64,000 bases of DNA. It comes from Couchioplanes caeruleus (GTDB lineage Bacteria > Actinomycetota > Actinomycetes > Mycobacteriales > Micromonosporaceae). Every line of letters begins with the position of its first letter. Positions within the stretch are counted from its first letter, which is position 1. The stretch covers positions 6,893,501 to 6,957,500 of the forward strand of contig NZ_RJKL01000001.1 in the NCBI RefSeq assembly GCF_003751945.1, read 5' to 3'. A program made the position numbers and the translations under genes. This document shows positions 39,772 through 48,005 of the stretch, piece after piece. The notes beneath the pieces were generated by a model that saw only the letters and a program-made list of their open reading frames with translations, made no database searches and was not told the DNA's origin.

Positions 39772-40077
39772 ATGCCGCGCTCCGGTGACGTGGTGTACCT
39801 CGGCCTGGCCGCGAACGTGCAGTTCGGCGGGAACCGGGGCTTCTACTTCCGGGTGATCAGGGTCCATGACTGGACGACTTATGAGGGCTGGATGTGGCTA
39901 GACGGCTACCAGCTCAGCCAAGGAGGCGAGGCGGTAGAGCGACGTTCCGTCTTCGTCCAGATTGCCGGGCTACGGCCCGCGCCGCAGGTGCCGGCATGCA
40001 CGGCACCCCCGACGGGCGAGCGCGCACCGTTGGGGAGTGCGCGCCCGCTCCGGCGCGGCCGACACGAGCGACGGTGA
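39772..40077 (+). CDS. Small conserved-type protein (LDGYQL motif)
   Basis: A 101-residue protein, function unknown. The core is GDVVYLGLAANVQFGGNRGF, YFRVIRVHDW..YEGWMWLDGYQL and ERRSVFVQIAGL, which reads like a small beta-rich domain; the last 30 residues are Pro/Arg-rich. ATG at 39772 starts the conserved part; GTG 39718 and ATG 39724 are also in frame. Sits between two small CxxC proteins upstream of the RiPP precursor. Confidence 0.55.
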   Translation: MPRSGDVVYLGLAANVQFGGNRGFYFRVIRVHDWTTYEGWMWLDGYQLSQGGEAVERRSVFVQIAGLRPAPQVPACTAPPTGERAPLGSARPLRRGRHERR

Positions 40078-40084
40078 GGGTCTG

Positions 40085-40345
40085 ATGCAGCAGCTTTCGA
40101 CCAGCGCGCGCGGCCTGGCCACCGTGGGCGCCCACACCCCAGATGCCGACTTGTGTGAAGTGCTGGCCCGCGCGGCGGCAATCGTCGCCGCGCACACCGT
40201 GCGCGACGGCCTGTGTGCCGGATGCCGCGATTGGTGGGCGCGATTGGCGCCGTTCCCGTGCGAACAGGTGCGGTGGGCGCGGGCAATCCGCGATCGGTAC
40301 GGCGACGCCTGTGCAACCGGGCGAGAGTCCGGCGGTGCCGCGTGA
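40085..40345 (+). CDS. Small CxxC protein upstream of RiPP precursor
   Basis: An 86-residue protein with a helical middle (LCEVLARAAAIVAAHTV) and the motif GLCAGCRDWWARL plus further Cys near the end. Function unknown. The ATG follows GGTGAGGG, seven bases after the previous gene. Its order before the graspetide precursor suggests one transcript. Confidence 0.5.
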   Translation: MQQLSTSARGLATVGAHTPDADLCEVLARAAAIVAAHTVRDGLCAGCRDWWARLAPFPCEQVRWARAIRDRYGDACATGRESGGAA

Positions 40346-40430
40346 GCCGATCTCGCAGTACGCCACCCGCGCGGGCGCCTCCGGGAAACCGACCGCACAT
40401 CGCCCCGCACTACTCCTGCCAGGAGGCATG

Positions 40431-40772
40431 ATGTCCCCGACCGCCCCCGTTCTGTCCAGTCCAGTGACCGATGACCCGCTGTACCCGGCGGCCGGGTTCT
40501 TGCCGCTCGGCCGCCCGCTGGGTGCGGTCGACGGCGACGACATGGCGCCAACCTCGGCCGACCGGCGGCCGTTCGGGTTGCGCTTCGCCGTCGTGCCGGC
40601 GCACCCGATCCCGGTGGACCTGACGACGGTCCGCTACGACCCCGATCGACAGATGGCGGTCGACACCACCGGCGCGCCGGTGCTCGGCAAGCACTCGACC
40701 GGGGCGACAAGCACCCGCACCTCGGACGGGCACAAGAGCATGGATTCCGACACCGACCACACCGAGGACTGA
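40431..40772 (+). CDS. Graspetide (ATP-grasp RiPP) precursor peptide, TgmA-like
   Basis: A 113-residue peptide with the leader mark of ATP-grasp-modified peptides, RRPFGLRFAVVP, followed by a core rich in alternating Thr/Ser and Asp/Glu (GATSTRTSDGHKSMDSDTD, then HTED). In known graspetides an ATP-grasp enzyme links Thr/Ser hydroxyls to Asp/Glu side chains as esters. AGGAGG lies 4 bases before the ATG at 40431 (the ATG at 40428 is too close). Followed after 4 bases by the ligase remnant. The precursor reads intact. Confidence 0.8.
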   Translation: MSPTAPVLSSPVTDDPLYPAAGFLPLGRPLGAVDGDDMAPTSADRRPFGLRFAVVPAHPIPVDLTTVRYDPDRQMAVDTTGAPVLGKHSTGATSTRTSDGHKSMDSDTDHTED

Positions 40773-40776
40773 GCCG

Positions 40777-41235
40777 GTGAGCGACGGGCGCACGCTGCTA
40801 GTGCTGACCCAGCGATACGACGCAACCGCTGACTTCGTGGTGGCGGAACTGGCAGCACGGGACCGGCCGGTGTTCCGGTGCGACCCCGGCGACTTTCCGC
40901 AGACGTTGACGCTCGTCGCGCTGTGGGGCGAAGGCTGGCACGGCAGCCTCCGCCAGCCCGGCCGCCCTGAGGCCGCCGGGCTGGATTGGCGCACCGATTA
41001 CGACAGCCTGTCGTACTCCGTGGTCACCGTGCCCGACCCCGTACGCGAGGCGGTGCGGCGCCTGCTGGCCCGGCTGCGGCTGCGCTTCGGTGCGCTGGAC
41101 TTCATCGTCACCCCGCACGATGAATGGATCTTCCTGGAGATCAACCCCAACGGCCAATGGGCGTGGCTGCAAGACGCCACCGGACTACCCATCGCCGCCG
41201 CGATAGCGGACGCTCTGACCAAGGAGACGACATGA
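40777..41235 (+). pseudogene. ATP-grasp peptide maturase (TgmB-like) with central deletion
   Basis: The 152-residue frame joins the first about 60 residues of the maturase (LLVLTQRYDATADFVVAELA, VFRCDPGDFPQTLTL) directly to its last about 90 (LDWRTDYDSLSYSVV, FGALDFIVTPHDEWIFLEIN, PNGQWAWLQDATGLPIAAAI). Family members have about 310-330 residues; the missing middle holds the substrate contacts and most of the ATP-grasp fold. The deletion keeps the frame. The final metal-binding EINPNGQW is present, but the protein should not be a working ligase. Its stop overlaps the methyltransferase start. Confidence 0.75.
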
Positions 41236-41738
41236 CCGATACCGCCCAACAACTGCGTAGTGGGCTCGTGGACGAGCTGACCGGCCGTGGCTGGCTCACC
41301 GAGGCGTGGCGGCCCGCATTTGCCACCGTGCCCCGACCGCCTTCCTGTCCCGCTTCTTCCGTCAGACCCCGGACCGCACCCGGTGCGAAGCGGTCGACGC
41401 GGGCGAGCCCGGGGCGTTGGAGCTGATCTACTCCAACAGCGTGCTCCCTACCCAGCTCGACGGCGATGACGCCCGCTGGGATGAGGCCCGTCGCGACGGC
41501 CCGATCAAGGGCGTGCCGACCTGTTCGAGCACCCATCCGGGCCTCATGGCGATCATGCTGGACGCGCTCGACGTGGCCGACGGGCACCGTGTGTTGGAGG
41601 TCGGCGCCGGTACCGGCTACAACGCCGCGCTCATCGCCCACCGGCTCGGTTCGCCGCTGGTCACCACCGTCGACATCGACGCCGGTTCGGTGCAGCGGGC
41701 ACGCGAGGCGTTGAGCACGGTCGGGTATGCCGTCACTA
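41232..41738 (+). pseudogene. RiPP-associated methyltransferase (TgmC-like), frameshifted and 3' truncated
   Basis: Starts MTDTAQQLRSGLVDELTGRG, then near 41330 shifts frame by a missing base next to a CCCC run; the second frame continues TAFLSRFFRQ, YSNSVLPTQLDG and the SAM-binding VLEVGAGTGYNAALIAHRLG. After LSTVGYAVT similarity stops at about 41735, where another gene fragment begins. PCMT-like methyltransferases of this kind accompany ATP-grasp RiPP enzymes. ATG overlaps the ligase stop as ATGA. Confidence 0.7.
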
Positions 41739-41874
41739 ATACCGGGCCGACGGCATCCGCCGGCAATGGCTCGACGTCGGCCTCGACACCGGGCCCTCCG
41801 ACCGCGGAACCGCCGAACGGATCCTCACCCGCTTCTACCGGCGGCACGGCCGGGGACGGCCCCGGTTCGTCTGG

Positions 41875-42489
41875 GTGGACTCCCCGGCAGCCGCCCTGCC
41901 GCACACGACCGGCATCCCTGGCCACGACGACCTGCACGCGTGGCTGCGCCCGTTGCCGCCGCGCGGCCGTCCGCCCGTCGCCGTCGACATCGCCGCGAGC
42001 TGGTCCCACTTGTTGGCCGCCCTCGAGGCCGCCGCCGACCACCCGGATCTCGAACCGGCGCGGCACGTCCGCAAGGACGACAAGCCGTGGCCGGAGCTGC
42101 CGCCCGAGGCGGCCCTGGAGGCGGGCGTGCCCTTGCGCGTGGTGGTGCGCCGAGGCGTCCAGGACGCGTTGCGGACCGCGCTGATGGAGAACGTCGCGCT
42201 GCCGGTGCGGGCCGCCCTCGGGCCACCGGCCCGGCTGCCGATCTGCTGGTACGGCCAGCAGGACGCGTCCTGGATCGCCCAGCACGACGTCCTGCGCCGG
42301 CTGGGCCTGTCCCATCCGGCACCGTGTGACATCACGGACCTCGACGACTGGGCGGCCCTCGCCCGCGCCGCCGGCTGGTGGTGGCCCTGCCAGGAGGTCT
42401 GCGTGGCCGTGGAACGGCCGGCGCGCATCGGACCGGAGGTCGTCGTGTACCGCGACGGCAGTCGGCGCCGGGGTGGCTCAGACGGATAG
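41875..42489 (+). CDS. Hypothetical protein, probably missing its first codons
   Basis: A 204-residue product from GTG 41875, ending GSRRRGGSDG. Plausible coding sequence continues upstream in the same frame to a TAA near 41736 (IRRQWLDVGLDTGP, AERILTRFYRRHGRGRPRF), with no ATG/GTG/TTG, so the original start was likely lost at the junction with the methyltransferase fragment. The C-terminal part CWYGQQDASWIAQHDVLRRL and LARAAGWWWP is distinctive of actinomycete hypothetical proteins; function unknown. It ends inside the convergent permease gene by 12 bases. Confidence 0.6.
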   Translation: MDSPAAALPHTTGIPGHDDLHAWLRPLPPRGRPPVAVDIAASWSHLLAALEAAADHPDLEPARHVRKDDKPWPELPPEAALEAGVPLRVVVRRGVQDALRTALMENVALPVRAALGPPARLPICWYGQQDASWIAQHDVLRRLGLSHPAPCDITDLDDWAALARAAGWWWPCQEVCVAVERPARIGPEVVVYRDGSRRRGGSDG

Positions 42490-43395
42490 CCGGTGATCGT
42501 CCTCCGCCGGGCTGGTCTGCCCCGGGATCCGCGTCGCGTCCCGGGCTGCGGCCGCCCGGCGGACGAGCGTGACCGCGACCGTGACGAGGATCGCCGTGCC
42601 GGTGACGATGCCCACCGCGAGGGTCGGGACGTCGAGGAGCTTGAGGGCGCTGGCCAGCAGCACGACCACCAGGGCGGTGCGCACGATGCCGGCCGGAGCG
42701 CGCGAGGAGATGCGGGCGCCGAGCAGGACGCCCGGGATCGAGCCGAGCAGGACCGAAGCGGTGAGGTCGAGGTGCAGGTCGCCGAAGAAGGCGTGCCCGA
42801 CCGCGGCCGACAGGACCAGCGGGACCGCCTGCACGAGGTCGGTGCCGACGAGGTCGTTGGCGCGCAGCTTCGGGTAGAGCGCGAGCAGGGCGACGATGAT
42901 CAGGGATCCGGAGCCGACGCTGGTGAGCCCGACGATGATGCCGCCCACGACGCCCAGCAACAGCGTCGGCACCGGGCGTACGGTGATCGGCGCAGGCGGG
43001 CCGTCGCCGCGCTGGCGGCGGCTCACCCAGGCCTTGAGCAGCAGGCCGCCGGCGGCCAGCAGGAGCGCCACCCCGAGCGCCACCTTGATCGTGTGCTGCA
43101 CCGAGGCGTCGTCGCCGAGCAGCCGCAGCACGAGGACTCCGAGGAATGCGCTGGGCACGCTGCCCGCGCAGAGCCAGGCCACGAGCTTCCAGTTGACCGT
43201 CCCGCGCCGGGCGTGCACCCAGCCGCCGAAGGGCTTCATGACCGCGCTGGCGGCCAGGTCGCTGGAGACCGCCGCCACCGGCGGGACGCCGAAGACGAGC
43301 ACGAGCAGGGGGGTCATGAGGGCGCCGCCGCCCATCCCGGTGAGTCCGACCACGATGCCGACGCCGAGTCCGGCGAGCGCCAGGGTGAGATCCAT
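42478..43395 (-). CDS. TSUP-family (TauE/SafE) membrane permease
   Basis: A 305-residue membrane protein with two related halves and about eight hydrophobic helices. The first repeat starts LGVGIVVGLTGMGGGALMTP and the second VVGGIIVGLTSVGSGSLIIV, the family signature. Members export sulfite, sulfoacetate or other organosulfur anions. ATG at 43395 starts MDLTLALAGLG; a longer upstream start adds a charged tail without a ribosome site. Substrate unknown. Confidence 0.88.
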   Translation of the reverse strand: MDLTLALAGLGVGIVVGLTGMGGGALMTPLLVLVFGVPPVAAVSSDLAASAVMKPFGGWVHARRGTVNWKLVAWLCAGSVPSAFLGVLVLRLLGDDASVQHTIKVALGVALLLAAGGLLLKAWVSRRQRGDGPPAPITVRPVPTLLLGVVGGIIVGLTSVGSGSLIIVALLALYPKLRANDLVGTDLVQAVPLVLSAAVGHAFFGDLHLDLTASVLLGSIPGVLLGARISSRAPAGIVRTALVVVLLASALKLLDVPTLAVGIVTGTAILVTVAVTLVRRAAAARDATRIPGQTSPAEDDHRLSV

Positions 43396-43489
43396 CGGTC
43401 GAGTCTCGGCAACAATCCCTGCTTTGTCTACTAACCGGGTCGAGTTTGTGGACTTTTCCTGCCGCCGTCCCACCCATTGGCACGACGGG

Positions 43490-45790
43490 TCAGGCGGGCA
43501 CCGGCCCGGCCGGGCGCAGCAACCCCGCGATCTCGTCGCCGGACATCGGCCGCGCGAAGTGGAAGCCCTGGGCGTAGCGGTAGCCCGCCTGGTGCAGCCG
43601 GTGTGCCTGGTCCGCGGTCTCGACGCCCTCGGCGACGGCCTGGATGCGCAGGCCCGAGGTGATGCCGATCAGGCTCTCGACGATGACCGCCTCCGGGCTC
43701 GCCGTGGTGACGCCGTCGACGAACGACTTGTCCACCTTGAGGACGTGCACCGGGCAGTCGACCAGCAGGCTCAGCGACGACTGGCCGGTGCCGAAGTCGT
43801 CCAGCGCGACCCGGATGCCCAGCTCGCTGAGCCCGTGGATCGCGGCCAGCGCGGCGCCGGTGCCCAGTACCGCCGTCTCGGTGACCTCGGCGACGATCAT
43901 GGCCGGGTCGACACCGGCATCCCGGATCGCGGCCTCCACCTCGGCGACGAACCCGGGCTCGCTGAGCTGGCGGGCCGACACGTTGACGCTGACCCGCGCC
44001 GGTGCGGCGTCGCCGTGGTCGCGCCGCCACGCCGCCGCCTGGGCGACCGCCTGCGCGAACACCCAGCGGCCCAGCTCGATGATGGCGCCGTTGCGTTCGG
44101 CCAGCGGGATGAACACCGCCGGAGAGATGTCGCCGTGCTGGGGGTGGTGCCAGCGCAGCAGCGCCTCGACGCCGGCGATGCGCCCGTCGGGCAGCTCGAC
44201 GATGGGCTGGTAGAGCACCCGGAGCTCGCCGCGGCCGAGCGCCTGGCGCAGGTCGGCGCCGAGGCGGGCGTCCTGGTCGGCGAGCCGGTCCATCGCCGGG
44301 TCGAACCACGCCCAGCGGCCGCCGCCGTCGTTCTTGGCCGCGTACATCGCCACGTCGGCGCGGCGCAGCAACTCGCCGGGAGTGTCGCCGGGCGCGCTGG
44401 CGGTGACGCCGATGCTGATCCGCGGCACCATCTCGTGCCCGTCGACGGTGAGCGGCTCCTGCACCGCGCTCACCAGCCGCCGCAACAAGGTGGCGGCTTC
44501 GTCGCCGGTCAGGCCGGGCAGCAGCAGGGTGAATTCGTCGCCGCCCAGCCGGGCGACCGTGTCGACGTCGCGCAGCCGCTCGTGCAGGCGCCGGCTGACG
44601 GCCTTCAGCAGGGCGTCGCCCGTGCCGTGCCCGAGCCGGTCGTTGACGACCTTGAAGTCGTCCAGGTCGAGAAGCGCCACGAGGAACTCCTCGCCCCCGG
44701 CGAGCTGGTCGGTGACCCGCTCCTCGAAGTTGGCCCGGTTGGCGATCTCGGTGAGCGTGTCGTGGCGCACCTGGTGTGCCAGCTGCGCCTGGTACTCGCG
44801 CAACTGGTGCAGGCTGGCGTCGACCGTACGCAGCAGATGGGAGTTCTCCCGCAGCGTGGTGACCTGACGGGCGACCACCAGCGCGGTGATCGCGACGGTG
44901 CAGGCGGCGATGACCTTGCCTTCGGCCGAGCGGGCGATGTCGGTGCCCAGCAGCATCGCGTCCATCGCGGCCACCGCCAGGTACGGCACCACGCTGAAGC
45001 GTCGCGGCGCGGGTCGCGTCCTCGCGGCGGCGAGGTCGCAGCGGACCTGGCGCCGACCGGCGAGCTGGGCGCAGAAGGTGGCGATCGGCACCGCGACGAA
45101 GGCCGAGTTGAGCCGGGGGTGGGACTCGAGGACCAGCGTCAGGCAGGTCGAGGCGCCCGCGGCGCCGATGCCGAACGACACCAGATGCATGGCACGCCGG
45201 TCCAGCGAGCCGGCGCCGGCGTATGCGACCTTGGCGAAGGCGATCATCGACACGGCCGCGGCGATCGCGATCAGCAGCGCCGGGACGGCCGAGCCGGTCA
45301 GCGAGGTCCACGCCTCCATCCTGCGCAGCGAGAAGTGCCACACCAGCAGGCCGCCGGTGATCAGGATGATCCCGGTGTCGAGACCGAAACGTACCCATTC
45401 GGCCCGGGACCGCTGCCACGTCGGCAGCCTCAGCAGCGCCCACACCGCCAGCCCGAGGACGACCAGGTAGAGGGTGACCGACACGGGGCCGAAACGCTGG
45501 GTCCCGCCGGGTACGGAGACCGCGTCGCGTGCGTTGGAGACGGACGCCACGGCCAGCACCACGCAGCAGAGCATGCCGTGGCGCCAGAACCTGCGCGTGG
45601 CGGCGTCGAGATCGACCCGGTGGGAGGCCTGCCGGCACGCGGAGGCCGCGAGCAGGCACATCACCGGCAGAGGCGTCCAGCCCGCCACGGGGTGCGGGAC
45701 GTCGGCGAAGAACCCGGCGACGAATCCGGCCGCGCTGAACGCCAGGAGTGAGGCTCCCACGATCAGGGGGAGGCGGGCGCGGACCGGCAT
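43490..45790 (-). CDS. Membrane GGDEF-EAL protein (c-di-GMP turnover)
   Basis: A 766-residue protein. About eight hydrophobic segments fill residues 1-300, followed by a short coiled region, a GGDEF domain (about 345-500: DLDDFKVVNDRLGHGTGD, active-site RLGGDEFTLLLP) and an EAL domain (about 520-760: GVEALLRWHHP, SVNVSARQL, EVTETA, ALDDFGTGQSSLS, LKVDKSFV, AVAEGVET). All main catalytic residues of both domains are present, so it could both make and break c-di-GMP. It is divergent from the phosphatase gene. Confidence 0.93.
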   Translation of the reverse strand: MPVRARLPLIVGASLLAFSAAGFVAGFFADVPHPVAGWTPLPVMCLLAASACRQASHRVDLDAATRRFWRHGMLCCVVLAVASVSNARDAVSVPGGTQRFGPVSVTLYLVVLGLAVWALLRLPTWQRSRAEWVRFGLDTGIILITGGLLVWHFSLRRMEAWTSLTGSAVPALLIAIAAAVSMIAFAKVAYAGAGSLDRRAMHLVSFGIGAAGASTCLTLVLESHPRLNSAFVAVPIATFCAQLAGRRQVRCDLAAARTRPAPRRFSVVPYLAVAAMDAMLLGTDIARSAEGKVIAACTVAITALVVARQVTTLRENSHLLRTVDASLHQLREYQAQLAHQVRHDTLTEIANRANFEERVTDQLAGGEEFLVALLDLDDFKVVNDRLGHGTGDALLKAVSRRLHERLRDVDTVARLGGDEFTLLLPGLTGDEAATLLRRLVSAVQEPLTVDGHEMVPRISIGVTASAPGDTPGELLRRADVAMYAAKNDGGGRWAWFDPAMDRLADQDARLGADLRQALGRGELRVLYQPIVELPDGRIAGVEALLRWHHPQHGDISPAVFIPLAERNGAIIELGRWVFAQAVAQAAAWRRDHGDAAPARVSVNVSARQLSEPGFVAEVEAAIRDAGVDPAMIVAEVTETAVLGTGAALAAIHGLSELGIRVALDDFGTGQSSLSLLVDCPVHVLKVDKSFVDGVTTASPEAVIVESLIGITSGLRIQAVAEGVETADQAHRLHQAGYRYAQGFHFARPMSGDEIAGLLRPAGPVPA

Positions 45791-45894
45791 AGCCGTACCT
45801 ATCGGTGGCGCCGGGGCGGGCTTGAACAGTTCGCCGCCACAGGACGGGCACAGGAGCCGGCGTAGCGCTCGCGCGGGCGGGTATTGGTCCCGCC

Positions 45895-46617
45895 ATGGAG
45901 CAACTGCGATGGTTGGCGGTCGTCCGGCACGGCCTGAGCACCGGCAACGCCCTCGCCGAGGCGGCGGAGACCGGCGGGTGCGAGGTCATCGACATTCCCG
46001 AGCGCGATGCCGACGTCCCGCTCTCGGACACCGGGCGTGAGCAGGCCCGCGCGGTCGGCAAGTGGCTCGCCGACCTGGACGAGCGTCCCGAGGTGGCCGT
46101 GGTGTCGCCGTACCTGCGTGCCCGGCAGACCGCGGAGATCGCGCTGGACGGCAGCGGCGTGCCGATGGTGGTGGACGAGCGGCTGCGCGACCGTGAGCTG
46201 GGCATCCTCGACCTGCTGACCGGCCGGGGCGTGCAGAACCGGCTGCCGGACGAGTTCGCCCGGCGGGCCCGGCTCGGCAAGTTCTACTACCGGCCGCCCG
46301 GCGGCGAGTCCTGGGCCGACGTGCTGCTGCGCCTGCGCGCGCTGCTGCGGGAGCTCGCCGAGGACCACCCGGGCGGGCGGGTCCTGCTCTTCGCCCACGA
46401 GGCCATCGTGCTGATGGTGCGCTACCTCGCCGAGCGGCTCAGCGAGGCCGAGCTGATGCGGATCGCCCACGACACGACGGTGGCCAACTGCTCGATCAGC
46501 ACGTGGCGGCGCCAGGACGCGACATTGCGGGCCGACCTCTTCAACGACGTCGGCCATCTGCACGCCGAGGGCGCCCCGCCGACCCGCCAGGAGGATGTCG
46601 ATGCCGAGCCGGTCTGA
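45895..46617 (+). CDS. Histidine phosphatase family protein
   Basis: A 240-residue phosphoglycerate mutase-like enzyme. The phosphohistidine is in VVRHGLSTGN, the Arg in SPYLRARQTAEI, the acid in DRELGILD and the second His in LLFAHEAIV. Such enzymes dephosphorylate small metabolites or proteins; the substrate is unknown. Its end overlaps the next gene by 17 bases, so the two are probably one transcript. Confidence 0.88.
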   Translation: MEQLRWLAVVRHGLSTGNALAEAAETGGCEVIDIPERDADVPLSDTGREQARAVGKWLADLDERPEVAVVSPYLRARQTAEIALDGSGVPMVVDERLRDRELGILDLLTGRGVQNRLPDEFARRARLGKFYYRPPGGESWADVLLRLRALLRELAEDHPGGRVLLFAHEAIVLMVRYLAERLSEAELMRIAHDTTVANCSISTWRRQDATLRADLFNDVGHLHAEGAPPTRQEDVDAEPV

Positions 46618-47470
46618 GGAGCGCGTCATCACGCCCGCCGTGCTGCGGGAGTGGCCGCTGCCGGACCCGCAGGGTGACAAGGAGTCGCGGGGCACCGTGC
46701 TGGTCGTGGGCGGCTCGCGGCACACGCCCGGGGCGGTCCTGCTCGCCGGAGTCGCCGCGCTGCGGGCCGGGGCCGGGCGGCTGCAGCTCGCCGTGACCGA
46801 GTCGACGGCGGCGGCGCTGAGCATCGCCGTCCCCGAGGCGAAGGTCGTGGGGCTGGCCGAGACCGGCGGCGGCTCGGTCGCCGGAGACCTGCCGTCCGCC
46901 CTGCTCGAGCTGGCCGCCGGCGCGGACGTGCTCGCGATCGGGCCGGGCCTCGACGACGTGGCGGAGACCGGGCGGCTGCTGCACGCGATCCTCGACACCG
47001 CCGGCAAGGACGCGGCGGTCGTGCTCGACGCGTACGCCCTCGGCGCGCTCAGCAGGGAACCCGATCTGCTCGCCGGCCGGGCGCAGCGGGCGGTACTGAC
47101 GCCGAACCTCGTCGAGGCGGAGCATCTGCTGGGCCGGGAGCCCGGCGACGACCTGGCCGCCGCGACGATGGCGCTGGCTCACCGCTACGAGTGCACGGTG
47201 TCGCTCTTCGGGCACATCGCGGCCCCCGACGGCCGGGCCTGGCGCGAGGAGAGCGGGGATGCCGGACTGGGCACCTCCGGCAGCGGCGACGTGCGGGCCG
47301 GCATCGTGGCCGGGCTGCTCGGCCGGGGCGCCGACCCGGCACAGGCGGCCTGTTGGGGAGCCTTCGCCCACGCGGTCAGCGGGTTGCGGCTCGCCCCGCG
47401 CCACGGGCGCACCGGCTTCCTCGCCCGCGAACTCGTGGACGAGGTGGCCTACACGATTGCAACCGTCTGA
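46601..47470 (+). CDS. nnrD: ADP-dependent NAD(P)H-hydrate dehydratase
   Basis: Repairs hydrated NADH/NADPH. The 289-residue ribokinase-like protein has VLVVGGSRHTPGAVLLAG at the start, the central DVLAIGPGLDD, and the catalytic region DAGLGTSGSGDVRAGIVAGLLG, where the Asp of the GxGD motif is conserved. ATG at 46601 is six bases after CAGGAGG; the ATG at 46595 abuts it. The epimerase half found in some fusions is absent. Confidence 0.88.
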   Translation: MPSRSEERVITPAVLREWPLPDPQGDKESRGTVLVVGGSRHTPGAVLLAGVAALRAGAGRLQLAVTESTAAALSIAVPEAKVVGLAETGGGSVAGDLPSALLELAAGADVLAIGPGLDDVAETGRLLHAILDTAGKDAAVVLDAYALGALSREPDLLAGRAQRAVLTPNLVEAEHLLGREPGDDLAAATMALAHRYECTVSLFGHIAAPDGRAWREESGDAGLGTSGSGDVRAGIVAGLLGRGADPAQAACWGAFAHAVSGLRLAPRHGRTGFLARELVDEVAYTIATV

Positions 47471-47517
47471 AGCGGGTACGCCAGAAATACACCCGACCAC
47501 CCGAAGGGAGTACCACC

Positions 47518-47931
47518 ATGACCACCGCCCGCGAGATCATGACTCCGGACGTCACCTGCATCGGCGAGAAGGAATCCTTGGCGGAGGCCGCTCACAAGAT
47601 GGCCGACCTGGGCGTCGGCTCGCTGCCGATCTGCGGCGCCGACAACCGGCTCAAGGGAATGGTCACCGACCGCGACATCGTGGTCAAGGCTCTGGCCAAG
47701 GACCGCAACCCGGCCGAGATCACCGCCGGCGAGCTCGGCCAGGGCAAGCCGGTGACGATCGGCGCGGACGACGACGCCGCGGAGATTCTGCGCACCATGG
47801 GCCAGTACAAGGTCCGGCGGCTGCCGGTCATCGACGGCCACCAGCTCGTCGGCATCGTCGCGGTCGCCGACGTGGCCCGGGCCCTGTCCGACCGCAAGGT
47901 CGGCGACCTCGTCGACGCGATCTCCGAATAA
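47518..47931 (+). CDS. Two-CBS-domain protein
   Basis: A 137-residue cytoplasmic protein of two CBS motifs: AREIMTPDVTCIGEKESLAE to LKGMVTDRDIVVK and GQGKPVTIGADDDAAEILRT to LVGIVAVADVARAL. CBS pairs bind adenine nucleotides and sense energy state; similar stand-alone proteins are stress or dormancy induced in mycobacteria. GAAGGGAG precedes the ATG. Confidence 0.9.
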   Translation: MTTAREIMTPDVTCIGEKESLAEAAHKMADLGVGSLPICGADNRLKGMVTDRDIVVKALAKDRNPAEITAGELGQGKPVTIGADDDAAEILRTMGQYKVRRLPVIDGHQLVGIVAVADVARALSDRKVGDLVDAISE

Positions 47932-48005
47932 GCCTGGATGAACCACAGTCGAATAACTGTCTGAAGGAGGTCGGGAACCCGGCAGTTTCTGCTAGATAGA
48001 TCTGC

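Noticed and set aside
43431..46280. A 949-codon minus-strand open frame over GGDEF-EAL and phosphatase genes
   Set aside because: Out-of-frame shadow; the real frames carry all catalytic motifs.
47932..48005. PHO box before phoD
   Set aside because: Only one weak GTTCA-like half on the minus strand; no pair of direct repeats.
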